A DNA stretch of 64,000 bases, from contig JAVIAB010000156.1 of NCBI GenBank assembly GCA_032433765.1, positions 88,002,467 through 88,066,466 on the forward strand, in the 5' to 3' direction. The position numbers and the translations under genes were made by a program. Shown one piece after another: positions 32,276-44,600 of the stretch. Below the pieces are notes generated by a model. That model saw nothing but the letters and a program-made list of their open reading frames with translations, was not told where the DNA came from and did not search any database. This stretch comes from Megaustenia siamemsis (Eukaryota; Mollusca; Gastropoda; Stylommatophora; Ariophantidae). Each line of letters begins with the position of its first letter. Position 1 is the stretch's first letter.

Positions 32276-33368
32276 GACATTAAGACGTTAAGTATAAACT
32301 ATGGACCAAATGTTTCTCGGTTGCGGTCCCAGTTGTGTTAACAAAAGAAATGATTGATATTTGATCAGTATTTGTTAATAGCGTTATTGGATACTAGGTT
32401 AACAACAGAGAATAACAAGTAAGTATATAATCTCTATCACATTACCCCAAAAATCAAGTGCTGAAGGTCTGTAAAATATAGGATCACTAACACCATATTT
32501 CCCTATACGGGCTTGATGGGGGTACTTTACTTTTTTACTTATATAATCTCTATGAGGTGTGATAGAAGGAAGGATTGGAAAACTTAAATGTTACCCAAAC
32601 ATAAATTGAGTGCTAATTTTAGAAAGCTGTTGTTAATTTTTAGTGATTCGAGACTTTTAATGTAGAAAGGCCTGTCCATATATGTTTTAGTGAGAAGATT
32701 ATTCAGAAGATTTGTTTCAGGGGAATACATTTAGCTATAGGCAGTTATTTCGATTTACTGAAGAGATCAGTGCTTATATGGGAGAGCCAGGCTAGAAATA
32801 CACAGATTTTATAGGAGTAGTTGTTGATACAAGTTATGCTCAAAGTCATATTTATAATGTTTGCATTTGTATGCGTGATAAAAGAAGTTCTGTGGATATA
32901 ATTGCACAACCTGGAGAGCATCTTTGCACCAAAAGTAGCCTAGACACATATACAGAATTCCCACTAATAATATTCTTTGATAGTTGTTTAGACAGTCATG
33001 TGTAATGGGTGACTGTTTTCTACATTGAAGTTATTGATCCAGATGAGTTTGTGCAACTCAAGAACTGAGTCAATACACGTTTATACGAGGTCTAGACGAC
33101 GTCTTGAGTTGTCATATAAAGTGTTGTTCAGAACATTTGCAGTTTCTGTGTGTCTCGCATTGGTACATCTAGTGATGGTCATTAATACATGTAAGTTATT
33201 AACTACCAAGATCAATAAATATCAACAATTGCAGTTAGTACACTTTGAGATCATTGTGAAGTCAGAGTACAGCTTCATTAGAGGCAATCTATCAAAGTAT
33301 GCTGATGGTGGAGTGAACACAACGGTCAACTCAAAACAAATTTTGTGTGATGAATATCTGTTCCTTAC
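32276..33368. other. Non-repetitive intron segment
   Basis: About 1 kb with no array, the longest such stretch of this intron, apart from a SINE fragment at 32439-32539. No exon-like frame with splice sites was found; the plus-strand frame 33025-33399 overlaps the antisense Ig exon and has no recognisable motif. Confidence 0.5.
32439..32539 (+). mobile_element. 5'-truncated SINE, 3' half
   Basis: It contains only the 3' part of the main SINE body (ATTACCCCAAAAATCAAGTG, GAAGGTCTGTAAAATATAGG, GGGGGTACTTTACTT). TATATAATCTCTAT flanks it at 32425-32438 and 32540-32553, a perfect 14-bp duplication. A short but genuine retroposition event. Confidence 0.85.
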
Positions 33369-33527
33369 CAACATGACCAGATCCTGCAACCCTGCATGAG
33401 AACTTGATAGGTTCCCCTTCCTGGACAGTAACACTCTCGGGGGCCACCACAAACTTTGGGTCGTCACCAGCCGCTGGGATCAGATCTTGAAGTAGCTTGA
33501 GTTCTAAAGTCGTTTTACCATCACAGT
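33369..33527 (-). CDS. Exon: first half of the I-set immunoglobulin domain
   Basis: The acceptor TTCTCTACTCTGTGTCCAG precedes 33527 and the donor GTAAGG is at 33363-33368. It is 159 bp, phase 1 in and out. It encodes an acidic/hydrophobic linker (TTLELKLLQDLIPAAGDD), then PKFVVAPESVTVQEGEPIKF and SCRVAG (strand A/A', then the strand B Cys). The phase-1 intron within the Ig fold splits it from the exon at 28378-28569. Its acceptor pyrimidine tract is itself the last partial unit of the 53-bp array. Confidence 0.85.
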
Positions 33528-34998
33528 CTGGACACAGAGTAGAGAACTGTGAGAGCATATCAGCTGTTGCTGTAGTAAGTGTGGACACAGAGTAGAGAAC
33601 TGTGAGAGCATATCAGCTGTTGCTGTAGTAAATGTGGACACAGAGAAGAGAACTGTGAGAGCATATCAGCTGTTGCTGTAGTAAGTGTGGACACAGAGTA
33701 GAGAACTGTGAGAGCATATCAGCTGTTGCTGTAGTAAATGTGGACACAGAGAAGAGAACTGTGAGAGCATATCAGCTGTTGCTGTAGTAAATGTGGACAC
33801 AGAGAAGAGAACTGTGAGAGCATATCAGCTGTTGCTGTAGTAAATGTGGACACAGAGAAGAGAACTGTGAGAGCATATCAGCTGTTGCTGTTGTAAGTGT
33901 GGACACAGAGAAGAGAACTGTGAGAGCATATCAGCTGTTGCTGTTGTAAGTGTGGACACAGAGTAGAGAACTGTAAGAGCATATCAGCTGTTGCTGTTGT
34001 AAGTGTGGACACAGAGAAGAGAACTGTAAGAGCATATCAGCTGTTGCTGTTGTAAGTGTGGACACAGAGTAGAGAACTGTGAGAGCATATCAGCTGTTGC
34101 TGTCGTAAGTGTGGACACAGAGTAGAGAACTGTGAGAGCATATCAGATGTTGCTGTTGTAAGTGTGGACACAGAGTAGAGAACTGTGAGAGCATAGCGCT
34201 GTTGCTGTAGTAAATGTGGACACAGAGAAGAGAACTGTGAGAGCATATCAGCTGTTGCTGTAGTAAATGTGGACACAAAGAAGAGAACTGTGAGAGCATA
34301 TCAGCTGTTGCTGTAGTAAGTGTGGACACAGAGTAGAGATGTGTGAGAGCATATCGGCTGTTGCTGTAGTGTGGACACAGAGTAGAGAACTGTGAAAGCA
34401 TATCGGCTGTTGCTGTAGTAAATGTGGACACAAAGAAGAGAACTGCGAGAGCATATCAGCTGTTGCTGTATTAAGTGTGGACACAGAGAAGAGAACTGTG
34501 AGAGCATATCAGCTGTTGCTGTAGTAAGTGTGGACACAGAGAAGAGAACTGTGAAAGCATATCGGCTGTTGCTGTAGTAAATGTGGACACAAAGAAGAGA
34601 ACTGCGAGAGCATATCAGCTGTTGCTGTAGTAAGTGTGGACACAGAGAAGAGAACTGTGAGAGCATATCAGCTGTTGCTGTAGTAAGTGTGGACACAGAG
34701 AAGAGAACTGTGAGAGCATATCAGCTGTTGCTGTAGTAAGTGTGGACACAGAGTAGAGAACTGTGAGAGCATATCAGCTGTTGCTGTAGTAAATGTGGAC
34801 ACAAAGAAGAGAACTGTGAGAGCATATCAGCTGTTGCTGTAGTAAATGTGGACACAGAGAAGAGAACTGTGAGAGTATATCAGCTGTTGCTGTAGTAAAT
34901 GTGGACACAGAGAAGAGAACTGTGAGAGCATATCAGCTGTTGCTGTAGTAAATGTGGACACAGAGTAGAGAACTGTGAGAGCATATCAGCTGTTGCTC
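33528..34998. repeat. 53-bp minisatellite flush with a 3' splice site
   Basis: About 27 copies of a 53-bp unit. On the minus strand the unit includes TTCTCTACTCTGTGTCCA, identical to the acceptor of the exon ending at 33527, and diverges from it exactly at the exon boundary (CAG before the exon, CAC in the repeats). Units also carry other AG sites (TCTCACAG, TTACTACAG). Confidence 0.95.
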
Positions 34999-36400
34999 AT
35001 CTCTTTTAAAGAGCTACATGTCGTCTATCTAATCTATTTAAAGAATTACATGTCGTCTATCTCATCTATTTAAAGAGTTACATGTCGTCTATCTCATCTA
35101 CTTAAAGAGTTACATGTCGTCTATCTCATCTACTTAAAGAGTTACATATCGTCTATCTCATCTACTTAAAGAGTTACATGTCGTCTATCTCATCTACTTA
35201 AAGAGCTACATGTCGTCTATCTAATCTATTTAAATAGTTACATGTCGTCTATCTCATCTATATAAAGATCTACATGTCGTCTATCTCATCTATATAAAGA
35301 TCTACATGTCGTCTATCTCATCTATTTAAATAGTTACATGTCGTCTATCTCATCTATATAAAGATCTACATTTCGTCTATCTCATTTATTTAAAGTGTTA
35401 CATGTCGTTTGTCTCATCTATTTAAAGTGTTACATGTCGTCAATCTCATCTACTTAAAGATTTACATGTCGTCTATCTCATATATTTAAAGAGTTACATG
35501 TTGTCTATCTCATCTATTTAAAGTGTTACATGTCGTCTTTCTCATCTACTTAATGAGTTACATGTCGTCTATCTCATCTACTTAAAGAGTTACATGTCGG
35601 CTATCTCATCTATTTAAAGTGTTACATGTCGTTTATCTCATCTATTTAAAGTGTTACATGTCGTCTATCTCATCTACTTGAAGTGTTACATGTCGTCTAT
35701 CTCATCTACTAAAAGAGTTACATGTCGTCTATCTCATCTACTTAAAGATTTACATGTCGTCTATCTCATCTATTTAAAGTGTTACATGTCGTCTATCTCA
35801 TGTACTTAATGAGTTACATGTCGTCTATCTCATCTATTTAAAGAGTTACATGTCGTCTATCTCATCTACTTAAAGATTTACATGTCGTCTATCTCATCTA
35901 CTTAAAGAGTTACATGTCGGCTATCTCATCTATTTAAAGTGTTACATGTCGTTTATCTCATCTACTTAAAGATTTACATGTCGTCTATCTCATCTATTTA
36001 AAGTGTTACATGTCGTCTATCTCATGTACTTAATGAGTTACATGTCGTCTATCTCATCTACTTAAAGATTTACATGTCGTCTATCTCATCTATTTAAAGT
36101 GTTACATGTCGTCTATCTCATGTACTTAATGAGTTACATGTCGTCTATCTCATCTATTTAAAGAGTTACTCATCGTCTATATCATCTATTTAAAGTGTTA
36201 CATGTCGTCTATCTCACCTATATTAAGAGCTGCATTTTGCCTATCTCACCTAACTGAAGAGTTACATGTCGTCTATATCACCTACGTGAGGAGCTACATG
36301 CCGTCTATCTCACCTACGTGAGGAGCTATATGTCGTCCATCTCACCTACGTGAGGAGCTACATGCCGTCTATCTCACCTACGTGAGGAGCTATATGTCAA
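34999..36400. repeat. 32-bp minisatellite in intron
   Basis: About 44 copies of a 32-bp unit (GTTACATGTCGTCTATCTCA, TCTATTTAAAGA), directly abutting the 53-bp array. The last few copies (36200-36400) switch to a CACCTACGTGAGGAGCTA variant. Confidence 0.95.
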
Positions 36401-36690
36401 AAGATTGAACACATTAAACTGAAACTTGAGCCGTATCATTTTGGCATCAAGTGCCTTAAACAAACTGTTAGCGAATATGTAGCAAGGATGAAAATGCAAC
36501 TCAGACTGTTCAACTCATGAGCTAAATCAGAGCTAACATGTGTATGGGATCTTCAGAAAGTGTAAGAACAATTAATAGAGAGTGCACAAATACGGACTTT
36601 AGAAGTTGGTAAGATCCTGAGTAACGGAGTTCGTTCCGTTGTCGGTCTGAGAGAAAATAACCAAACTTTTGTGAGTCGCCTCCTATAGGC
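36401..36690. other. Unique intron spacer
   Basis: Non-repetitive. The plus strand is open over KLKLEPYHFGIKCLKQ and VSEYVARMKMQLRLFNS before a stop. It reads like a protein fragment, perhaps a transposon scrap. No splice context was found for either strand. Confidence 0.3.
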
Positions 36691-39230
36691 ATACCTCTGT
36701 CCTATTGTTACATTTGTTAATGTTGTCACATCACTGTCTTATTGTTACATTTGATAATGTTATCACATCTCTGTCTTATTGTTACATTTGTTAATGTTGT
36801 CACATCTCTGTATTAATATTATTATTACATTTGTTAATGTTGTTACATCACTGTATCATTGTTACATTTGTTAATGTTGTCACATCTCTGTCTTATTCTT
36901 ACATTTGTTAATGTTGTCACATCTCTGTCTTATTGTTACATTTGTTAATGTCACCACTCTGTCTTATTGTTACATTTGTTAATGTTGTCACATCTCTGTC
37001 TTATTGTTACATTTGTTAATGTTGTCATATCTCTGTCTTATTGTTACATTTGTTAATGTTGTCATATCTCTGTCCTATTGTTACATTTGTTAATGTTGTC
37101 ACATCTCTGTCTTATTGTTACATTTAATAATGTTGTCATATCTCTGTCTTATTGTTACATTTGTTAATGTTGTTACATCTCTGTCTTATTGTTACATTTG
37201 TTAATGTTGTCATATCTCTATCTTATTGCTACATTTGTTAATGTTGTCACATCTCTTTCTTATTGTTACATTTGTTAATGTTGTAACATCACTGTCTTAT
37301 TATTACAAGTGTTAATGTTGTCACATATCTGTCTTATTGTTACATTTGTTAATGTTGTCGCATCTCTGTCTTATTGATACATTTGTTAATGTTGTAACAT
37401 CTCTGTCTCATTGTTACATTTGTTAATGTTGTCACATCTCTGTCTTATTGTTACATTTGTTAATGTTGTCATATCTCTGTCTTATTGTTACATTTGTTAA
37501 TGTTGTCACATCTCTGTCTTATTGTTACATTTGTTAATGTTTTCACATCTCTGTCTTATTGTTACATTGTTAATGTTGTCACATCTCTGTCTTATTGTTA
37601 CATTTGTTAATGTTGTCACATCACTGTCTTATTGTTACATTTGATAATGTTATCACATCTCTGTATTATTGTTACATTTGTTTATGTTGTCACATCACTG
37701 TCTTATTGTTACATTTGATAATGTTATCACATCTCTGTCTTATTGTTACATTTGTTAATGTTGTCACATCTCTGTATTATTATTATTATTACATTTGTTA
37801 ATGTTGTCACATCACTGTATCATTGTTACATTTGTTAATGTTGTCACATCTCTGTCTTATTGTTACATTTGTTAATGTCACCACTCTGTCTTATTGTTGC
37901 ATTTGTTAATGTTGTCACATCTCTGTCTTATTGTTACATTTGTTAATGTTGTCACATCTTTGTCTTATTGTTACATTTATTAATGTTGTCACATCACTGT
38001 CTTATTGTTACATTTGTTAATGTTGTCACATCTCTGTCTTATTGTTATATTTGTTAATGTTGTCACATCTCTGTCTTATTGTTACATTTGTTAATGTTGT
38101 CACATCTCTGTCTTATTGTTATATTTGTTAATGTTGTCACAGCTCTGTCTTATTTTTACATTTGTTAATGTTGTCACATCTCTGTCTTATTGTTACATTT
38201 GTTAATGTTGTCACACCTCTGTCTTATTGTTACATTTGTTAATGTTGTCACATCACTGTCTTATTGTTACACTTGTTAATGTTGTCACATCTCTGTCTTA
38301 TTGTTACATTTGTTAATGTTGTCACATCTCTGTCTTATTGTTACATTTGTTAATATTGTCACACCTCTGTCTTATTGTTACATTTGTTAATGTTGTCACA
38401 CCTCTGTCTTATTGTTACATTTGTTAATGTTGTCACATCACTGTCTTATTGTTACATTTGTTAATGTTGTCACATCTCTGTCTTATTGTTACATTTGTTA
38501 ATGTTGTCACATCTCTGTCTTATTGTTACATTTGTTAATATTGTCACACCTCTGTCTTATTGTGACATTTGTTAATGTTGTCACATCACTGTCTTATTGA
38601 TACATTTGTTAATGTTGTTACATCTCTGTCCTATTGTTACATTTGTTAATGTTGTCATATCTCTGTCTTATTGTTACATTTGTTAATCTTGTCAGAACTC
38701 TATCTTAATGTTACATTTGTTAACGTTCTCACAACTGTTTGTTTCTAATTGTTATAACTGTTTAATGTTGTCACACCTCTGTCTTATTGTTACATTTGTT
38801 AACGTTCTCACAACTGTTTGTTTCTAATTGTTATAACTGTTTAATGTTGTCACACCTCTGTCTTATTGTTACATTTGTTAACGTTCTCACAACAGTTTGT
38901 TTCTAATTGTTATAACTGTTTAATGTTGTCACACCTCTGTCTTATTGTTACATTTGTTAACGTTCTCACAACTGTTTGTTTCTAATTGTTATAACTGTTT
39001 AATGTTGTCACACATCTGTCTTATTGTTACATTTGTTAACGTTCTCACAACTCTTTGTTTCTAATTGTTATAACTGTTTAATGTTGACACAACTCATTTT
39101 TATTTTACATTTGTTAATTTTGACAAATTTTTTTTTCTTTTTGTTACATTTGTTAATGTTGTCACAACTCTTTTTTATTGCTACATTTCTTTTTGTTGTC
39201 ACGACTCCACTCTATCTACATTCATGTCTT
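36691..39230. repeat. 37-bp minisatellite with a 79-bp higher-order part
   Basis: About 65 copies of a 37-bp unit (TGTCTTATTGTTACATTTGT, TAATGTTGTCACATC). From about 38700 to 39085 two unit types are fused into a 79-bp repeat with GTTTGTTTCTAATTGTTATA, present about five times. The last part degenerates. Confidence 0.95.
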
Positions 39231-39234
39231 GTAT

Positions 39235-39440
39235 ACTTGATCACCAACATAATCTATTATATGTTTGATGATCAAGATGATCTATTATATGTTTGATGAT
39301 CAAGATAATATATTATATGTTTGATGATCAAGATAATCTATTATATGTTTGATGATCAAGATGATCTATTATATGTTTGGTGTTTGGTGATCAAGATAAT
39401 CTATTATATGTTTGATGATCAAGATATTTTACTATATATG
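39235..39440. repeat. 28-bp minisatellite
   Basis: About seven copies of TATTATATGTTTGATGATCA plus AGATAATC. Confidence 0.9.
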
Positions 39441-39514
39441 CGATGATGATCAAAAGTTAGTGAGACTGGCGACATAAACAAGCATTATTTTGTTGATCAA
39501 ATAAACAAGAGATA

Positions 39515-40915
39515 TATGTAAACAATGTTAGGGGCAGAAACTCACCAACGATGTTATCACACACAGACAATGTTAGGGGCAGCAACTCACCAACGATGTT
39601 ATCATACATAGACAATGTCAGGGGCAGCAACTCACCAACGATGTTATCACACACAGACAATGTTAGGGGCAGCAACTCACCAACGATGTTATCATACATA
39701 GACAATGTTAGGGGCAGCAACTCACCAACGATGTTATCATACACAGACAATGTTAGGGGCAGCAACTCACCAACGATGTTATCATACATAGACAATGTTA
39801 GGGGCAGCAACTCACCAACGATGTTATCATACATAGACAATGTTAGGGGCAGCAACTCACCAACGATGTTATCATACATAGACAATGTTAGGGGCAGCAA
39901 CTCACCAACGATGTTATCATACATAGACAATGTTAGGGGCAGCAACTCACCAACGATGTTATCACACATAGACAATGTTAGGGGCAGCAACTCACCAACG
40001 ATGTTATCACACATAGACAATGTTAGGGGTAGCAACTCACCAACGATGTTATCACACATAGACAATGTTAGGGGTAGCAACTCACCAACGATGTTATCAC
40101 ACACAGACAATGTTAGGGGTAGCAACTCACCAACGATGTTATCACACATAGACAATGTTAGGGGTAGCAACTCACCAACGATGTTATCATACACAGACAA
40201 TGTTAAGGGCAGCAACTCACCAACGATGTTATCACACACAGACAATGTTAAGGGCAGCAACTCACCAACGATGTTATCATACATAGACAATGTTAGGGGC
40301 AGCAACTCACCAACGATGTTATCACACACAGACAATGTTAGGGGCAGCAACTCACCAACGATGTTATCATACATTAGACAATGTTAGGGGCAGCAACTCA
40401 CCAACGATGTTATCATACATAGACAATGTTAGGGGCAGCAACTCACCAACGATGTTATCATACATAGACAATGTTAGGGGCAGCAACTCACCAACGATGT
40501 TATCACACATAGACAATGTCAGGGGCAGCAACTCACCAACGATGTTATCACTCACAGACAATGTTAGGGACAGCAACTCACCAACGATGTTATCATACAC
40601 AGACAATGTTAGGGGCAGCAACTCTCCAACGATGTTATCATACATAGACAGTGTTAGGGGCAGCAACTCACCAACGATGTTATCACTCACAGACAATGTC
40701 AGGGCCAGCAACTCACCAACGATGTTATCACACACAGACAATGTTAGGGGCAGCAACTCACCAACGATGTTATCACACACAGACAATGTTAGGGGCAGCA
40801 ACTCACCAACGATGTTATCACACACAGACAATGTCAGGGGCAGCAACTCACCAACGATGTTATCACACACAGACAATGTCAGGGGCAGCAACTCACCAAC
40901 GATGTTATCACTCAT
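39515..40915. repeat. 45-bp minisatellite that contains an exon end and its splice donor
   Basis: About 31 copies of a 45-bp unit. On the minus strand each contains GATAACATCGTTG followed by GTGAGTTGCTGCCCC. This is exactly the 3' end and 5' splice site of the exon 40897-41111; the first unit overlaps the exon. The unit is a multiple of three and has no stop in the exon's frame, giving a 15-residue repeat (DNIVGELLPLTLSVC). The exon frame stays open through about 12 units, to 40370, where an inserted base breaks it. One unit (about 40621-40630) has lost its GT. Confidence 0.95.
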
Positions 40916-41111
40916 CAATGAACGTCTGTAGCTGACTTGTATGTCGTTAACGCTCGACTCATCACTATGATAACCCGCTGACAACTGCAGTGAGCGATCT
41001 AACTTGTTATCCAGCTTGCCAATTCTGGCCAGCTCCGTGGAGGTGTTTGCATAGAAGGTGTACTCGTCGTCCTCTGAATAGTCTGAGAAGTCGCTAGACT
41101 GCTCGCTCTTT
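40897..41111 (-). CDS. Exon: acidic Ser-rich linker of the Ig-domain protein
   Basis: The acceptor is CATTGTTAAACAG before 41111 and the donor GTGAGT is at 40891-40896. It is 215 bp, phase 2 in and phase 1 out. It encodes KSEQSSDFSDYSEDDEYTFY, ARIGKLDNKLDRSLQLSAG and YHSDESSVNDIQVSYRRS, a charged low-complexity region without a known domain. The exon end and donor form the first unit of the 45-bp array, so the true exon boundary is only one of many identical candidate donors. Confidence 0.8.
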
Positions 41112-41139
41112 CTGTTTAACAATGAAATGTCAATGTCTG

Positions 41140-41610
41140 AGTAGCACTCTACAAAACACTCTAACTGCCAGTGTCTCTCTACAAAACACTCTAACTGTCA
41201 TTGACAATCTACAAAACACTAACTTTCAGTGTCTCTCTACAAAACACTCTAACTGCCAGTGTCTCTCTACAAAACACTCTAAGTGTCTCTCTACAAAACA
41301 CTCTAACTGTCAGTGTCTCTCTACAAAACACTCTAAGTGTCTCTCTACAAAACACTCTAAGTGTCTCTCTACAAAACACTCTAACTGTCAGTGTCTCTCT
41401 ACAAAACACTCTAAGTGTCTCTCTACAAAACACTCTAAGTGTCTCTCTACAAAACACTCTAACTGCCAGTGTCTCTCTACAAAACACTAACTGCCAGTGT
41501 CTCTCTACAAAACACTCTAAGTGTCTCTCTACAAAACACTCTAACTGTCAGTGTCACTACAAAACACTCTAAATGTCAGTTTCTCTCCACAAAACACTTT
41601 TACTGTCAGT
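41140..41610. repeat. CTCTACAAAACACTCTAA minisatellite
   Basis: About 20 copies of two alternating units (TCTCTCTACAAAACACTCTA, with or without ACTGTCAG). It begins about 30 bases from the acceptor of the exon at 41111 and passes into the related array that follows. Confidence 0.9.
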
Positions 41611-44600
41611 GTGTCTCTCCTCCAAACACTCTGTCAGTTTCTCTCCTCCAAACACTCTCTCTCCTCCAAACACTCTGTCAGTTTCTCTCCTCCAAACACT
41701 CTGTCAGTTTCTCTCCTCCAAACACTCCCTCTCTCTCCTCCAAGCACTCTGTCAGTCTCTCTGCTCTAAACACTCACTCTCCTCCAAACACTCTGTCAGT
41801 TTCTCTCCTCCAAACACTCCCTCTCTCTCCTCCAAGCACTCTGTCAGTCTCTCTGCTCTAAACACTCACTCTCCTCCAAACACTCTGTCAGTTTCTCTCC
41901 TCCAAACACTCCCTCTCTCTCCTCCAAGCACTCTGCCAGTCTCTCTTCTCCAAACACTCTCTCTCCTCCAAACACTCTGTCAGTTTCTCTCCTCCAAACA
42001 CTCCCTCTCTCTCCTCCAAGCACTCTGTCAGTCTCTCTGCTCTAAACACTCACTCTCCTCCAAACACTCTGCCAGTCTCTCTTCTCCAAACACTCTCTCT
42101 TCTTTCTGCCAGTCTCTCTGCTCCAAACACTCTCTCTTCTTTCTGTCAGTCTCTCTGCTCCAAACACTCTCTCTTCTTTCTGTCAGTCTCTCTGCTCCAA
42201 ACACTCTCTCTTCTTTCTGTCAGTCTCTCTGCTCCAAACACTCTCTCTTCTTTCTGTCAGTCTCTCTGCTCCAAACACTCTCTCTTCTTCAAACATTCTG
42301 TCAGTCTCTCTCCTATAAACAATCTCTCTTCTTCAAACATTCTGTCAGTCTCTCTCCTATAAACACTCTCTCTTCTTTCTGTCAGTCTCTCTCCTCTAAA
42401 CACTCTCTCTTCTTCAAACATTCTGTCAGTCTCTCTCCTATAAACACTCTCTCTTCTTCAAACATTCTGTCAGTCTCTCTCCTATAAACACTCTCTCTTC
42501 TTCAAACATTCTGTCAGTCTCTCTCCTATAAACACTCTCTCTTCTTTCTGTCAGTCTCTCTCCTCTAAACACTCTCTCTTCTTCAAACATTCTGTCACTC
42601 TCTCTCCTCTAAACACTCTCTCTGCTCTAAACACTCTCTCTGCTCTAAACACTCTCTCTTCTTCAAACATTCTGTCAGTCTCTCTCCTCTAAACACTCTC
42701 TCTTCTTCAAACATTATGTCAGTCTCTCTGCTCTAAACACTCTCTCTGCTCTAAACACTCTCTCTTCTTCAAACATTCTGTCAGTCTCTCTCCTCTAAAC
42801 ACTCTCTCTTCTTCAAACATTATGTCAGTCTCTCTGCTCTAAACACTCTCTCTGCTCTAAACACTCTCTCTTCTTCAAACATTCTGTCAGTCTCTCTCCT
42901 CTAAACACTCTCTCTCCTCTAAACACTCTCTCTTCTTCAAACATTCTGTCAGTCTCTCTCCTCTAAACACTCTCTCTCCTCTAAACACTCTCTCTTCTTC
43001 AAACATTCTGTCAGTCTCTCTCCTCTAAACACTCTCTCTCCTCTAAACACTCTCTCTCCTCTAAACACTCTCTCTTCTTCAAACATTCTGTCAGTCTCTC
43101 TCCTCTAAACACTCTCTCTCCTCTAAACACTCTCTCTCCTCTAAACACTCTCTCTTCTTCAAACATTCTGTCAGTCTCTCTCCTCTAAACACTCTCTCTC
43201 CTCTAAACACTCTCTCTTCTTCAAACATTCTGTCAGTCTCTCTCCTCTAAACACTCTCTCTCCTCTAAACACTCTCTCTCCTCTAAACACTCTCTCTTCT
43301 TCAAACATTCTGTCAGTCTCTCTCCTCTAAACACTCTCTCTCCTCTAAACACTCTCTCTCCTCTAAACACTCTCTCTTCTTCAAACATTCTGTCAGTCTC
43401 TCTCCTCTAAACACTCTCTCTCCTCTAAACACTCTCTCTCCTCTAAACACTCTCTCTTCTTCAAACATTCTGTCAGTCTCTCTCCTCTAAACACTCTCTC
43501 TCCTCTAAACACTCTCTCTTCTTCAAACATTCTGTCAGTCTCTCTCCTCTAAACACTCTCTCTCCTCTAAACACTCTCTCTTCTTCAAACATTCTGTCAG
43601 TCTCTCTCCTCTAAACACTCTCTCTCCTCTAAACACTCTCTCTCCTCTAAACACTCTCTCTTCTTCAAACATTCTGTCAGTCTCTCTCCTCTAAACACTC
43701 TCTCTCCTCTAAACACTCTCTCTCCTCTAAACACTCTCTCTTCTTCAAACATTCTGTCAGTCTCTCTCCTCTAAACACTCTCTCTCCTCTAAACACTCTC
43801 TCTTCTTCAAACATTCTGTCAGTCTCTCTCCTCTAAACACTCTCTCTCCTCTAAACACTCTGTCAGTCTCTCTCCTCTAAACACTCTCTCTCCTCTAAAC
43901 ACTCTGTCAGTCTCTCTCCTCTAAACACTCTCTCTCCTCTAAACACTCTCTCTTCTTCAAACATTCTGTCAGTCTCTCTCCTCTAAACACTCTCTCTCCT
44001 CTAAACACTCTGTCAGTCTCTCTCCTCTAAACACTCTCTCTCCTCTAAACACTCTCTCTCCTCTAAACACTCTCTCTTCTTCAAACATTCTGTCAGTCTC
44101 TCTCCTCTAAACACTCTCTCTCCTCTAAACACTCTCTCTCCTCTAAACACTCTCTCTTCTTCAAACATTCTGTCAGTCTCTCTCCTCTAAACACTCTCTC
44201 TCCTCTAAACACTCTCTCTCCTCTAAACACTCTCTCTTCTTCAAACATTCTGTCAGTCTCTCTCCTCTAAACACTCTCTCTCCTCTAAACACTCTCTCTT
44301 CTTCAAACATTCTGTCAGTCTCTCTCCTCTAAACACTCTCTCTCCTCTAAACACTCTCTCTCCTCTAAACACTCTCTCTTCTTCAAACATTCTGTCAGTC
44401 TCTCTCCTCTAAACACTCTCTCTCCTCTAAACACTCTCTCTCCTCTAAACACTCTCTCTTCTTCAAACATTCTGTCAGTCTCTCTCCTCTAAACACTCTC
44501 TCTCCTCTAAACACTCTCTCTCCTCTAAACACTCTCTCTTCTTCAAACATTCTGTCAGTCTCTCTCCTCTAAACACTCTCTCTCCTCTAAACACACTCTC

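Noticed and set aside
33331..33588. 85-codon minus-strand frame including the Ig half-domain as a single ORF
   Set aside because: Its Met and first residues come from the 53-bp array, and its end runs past the splice donor. The exon 33369-33527 is the coding part.
39457..40374. 305-codon minus-strand and 278-codon plus-strand frames
   Set aside because: Products of the 45-bp array. Not called as separate genes, although the in-frame link to the exon at 40897 is reported as a finding.
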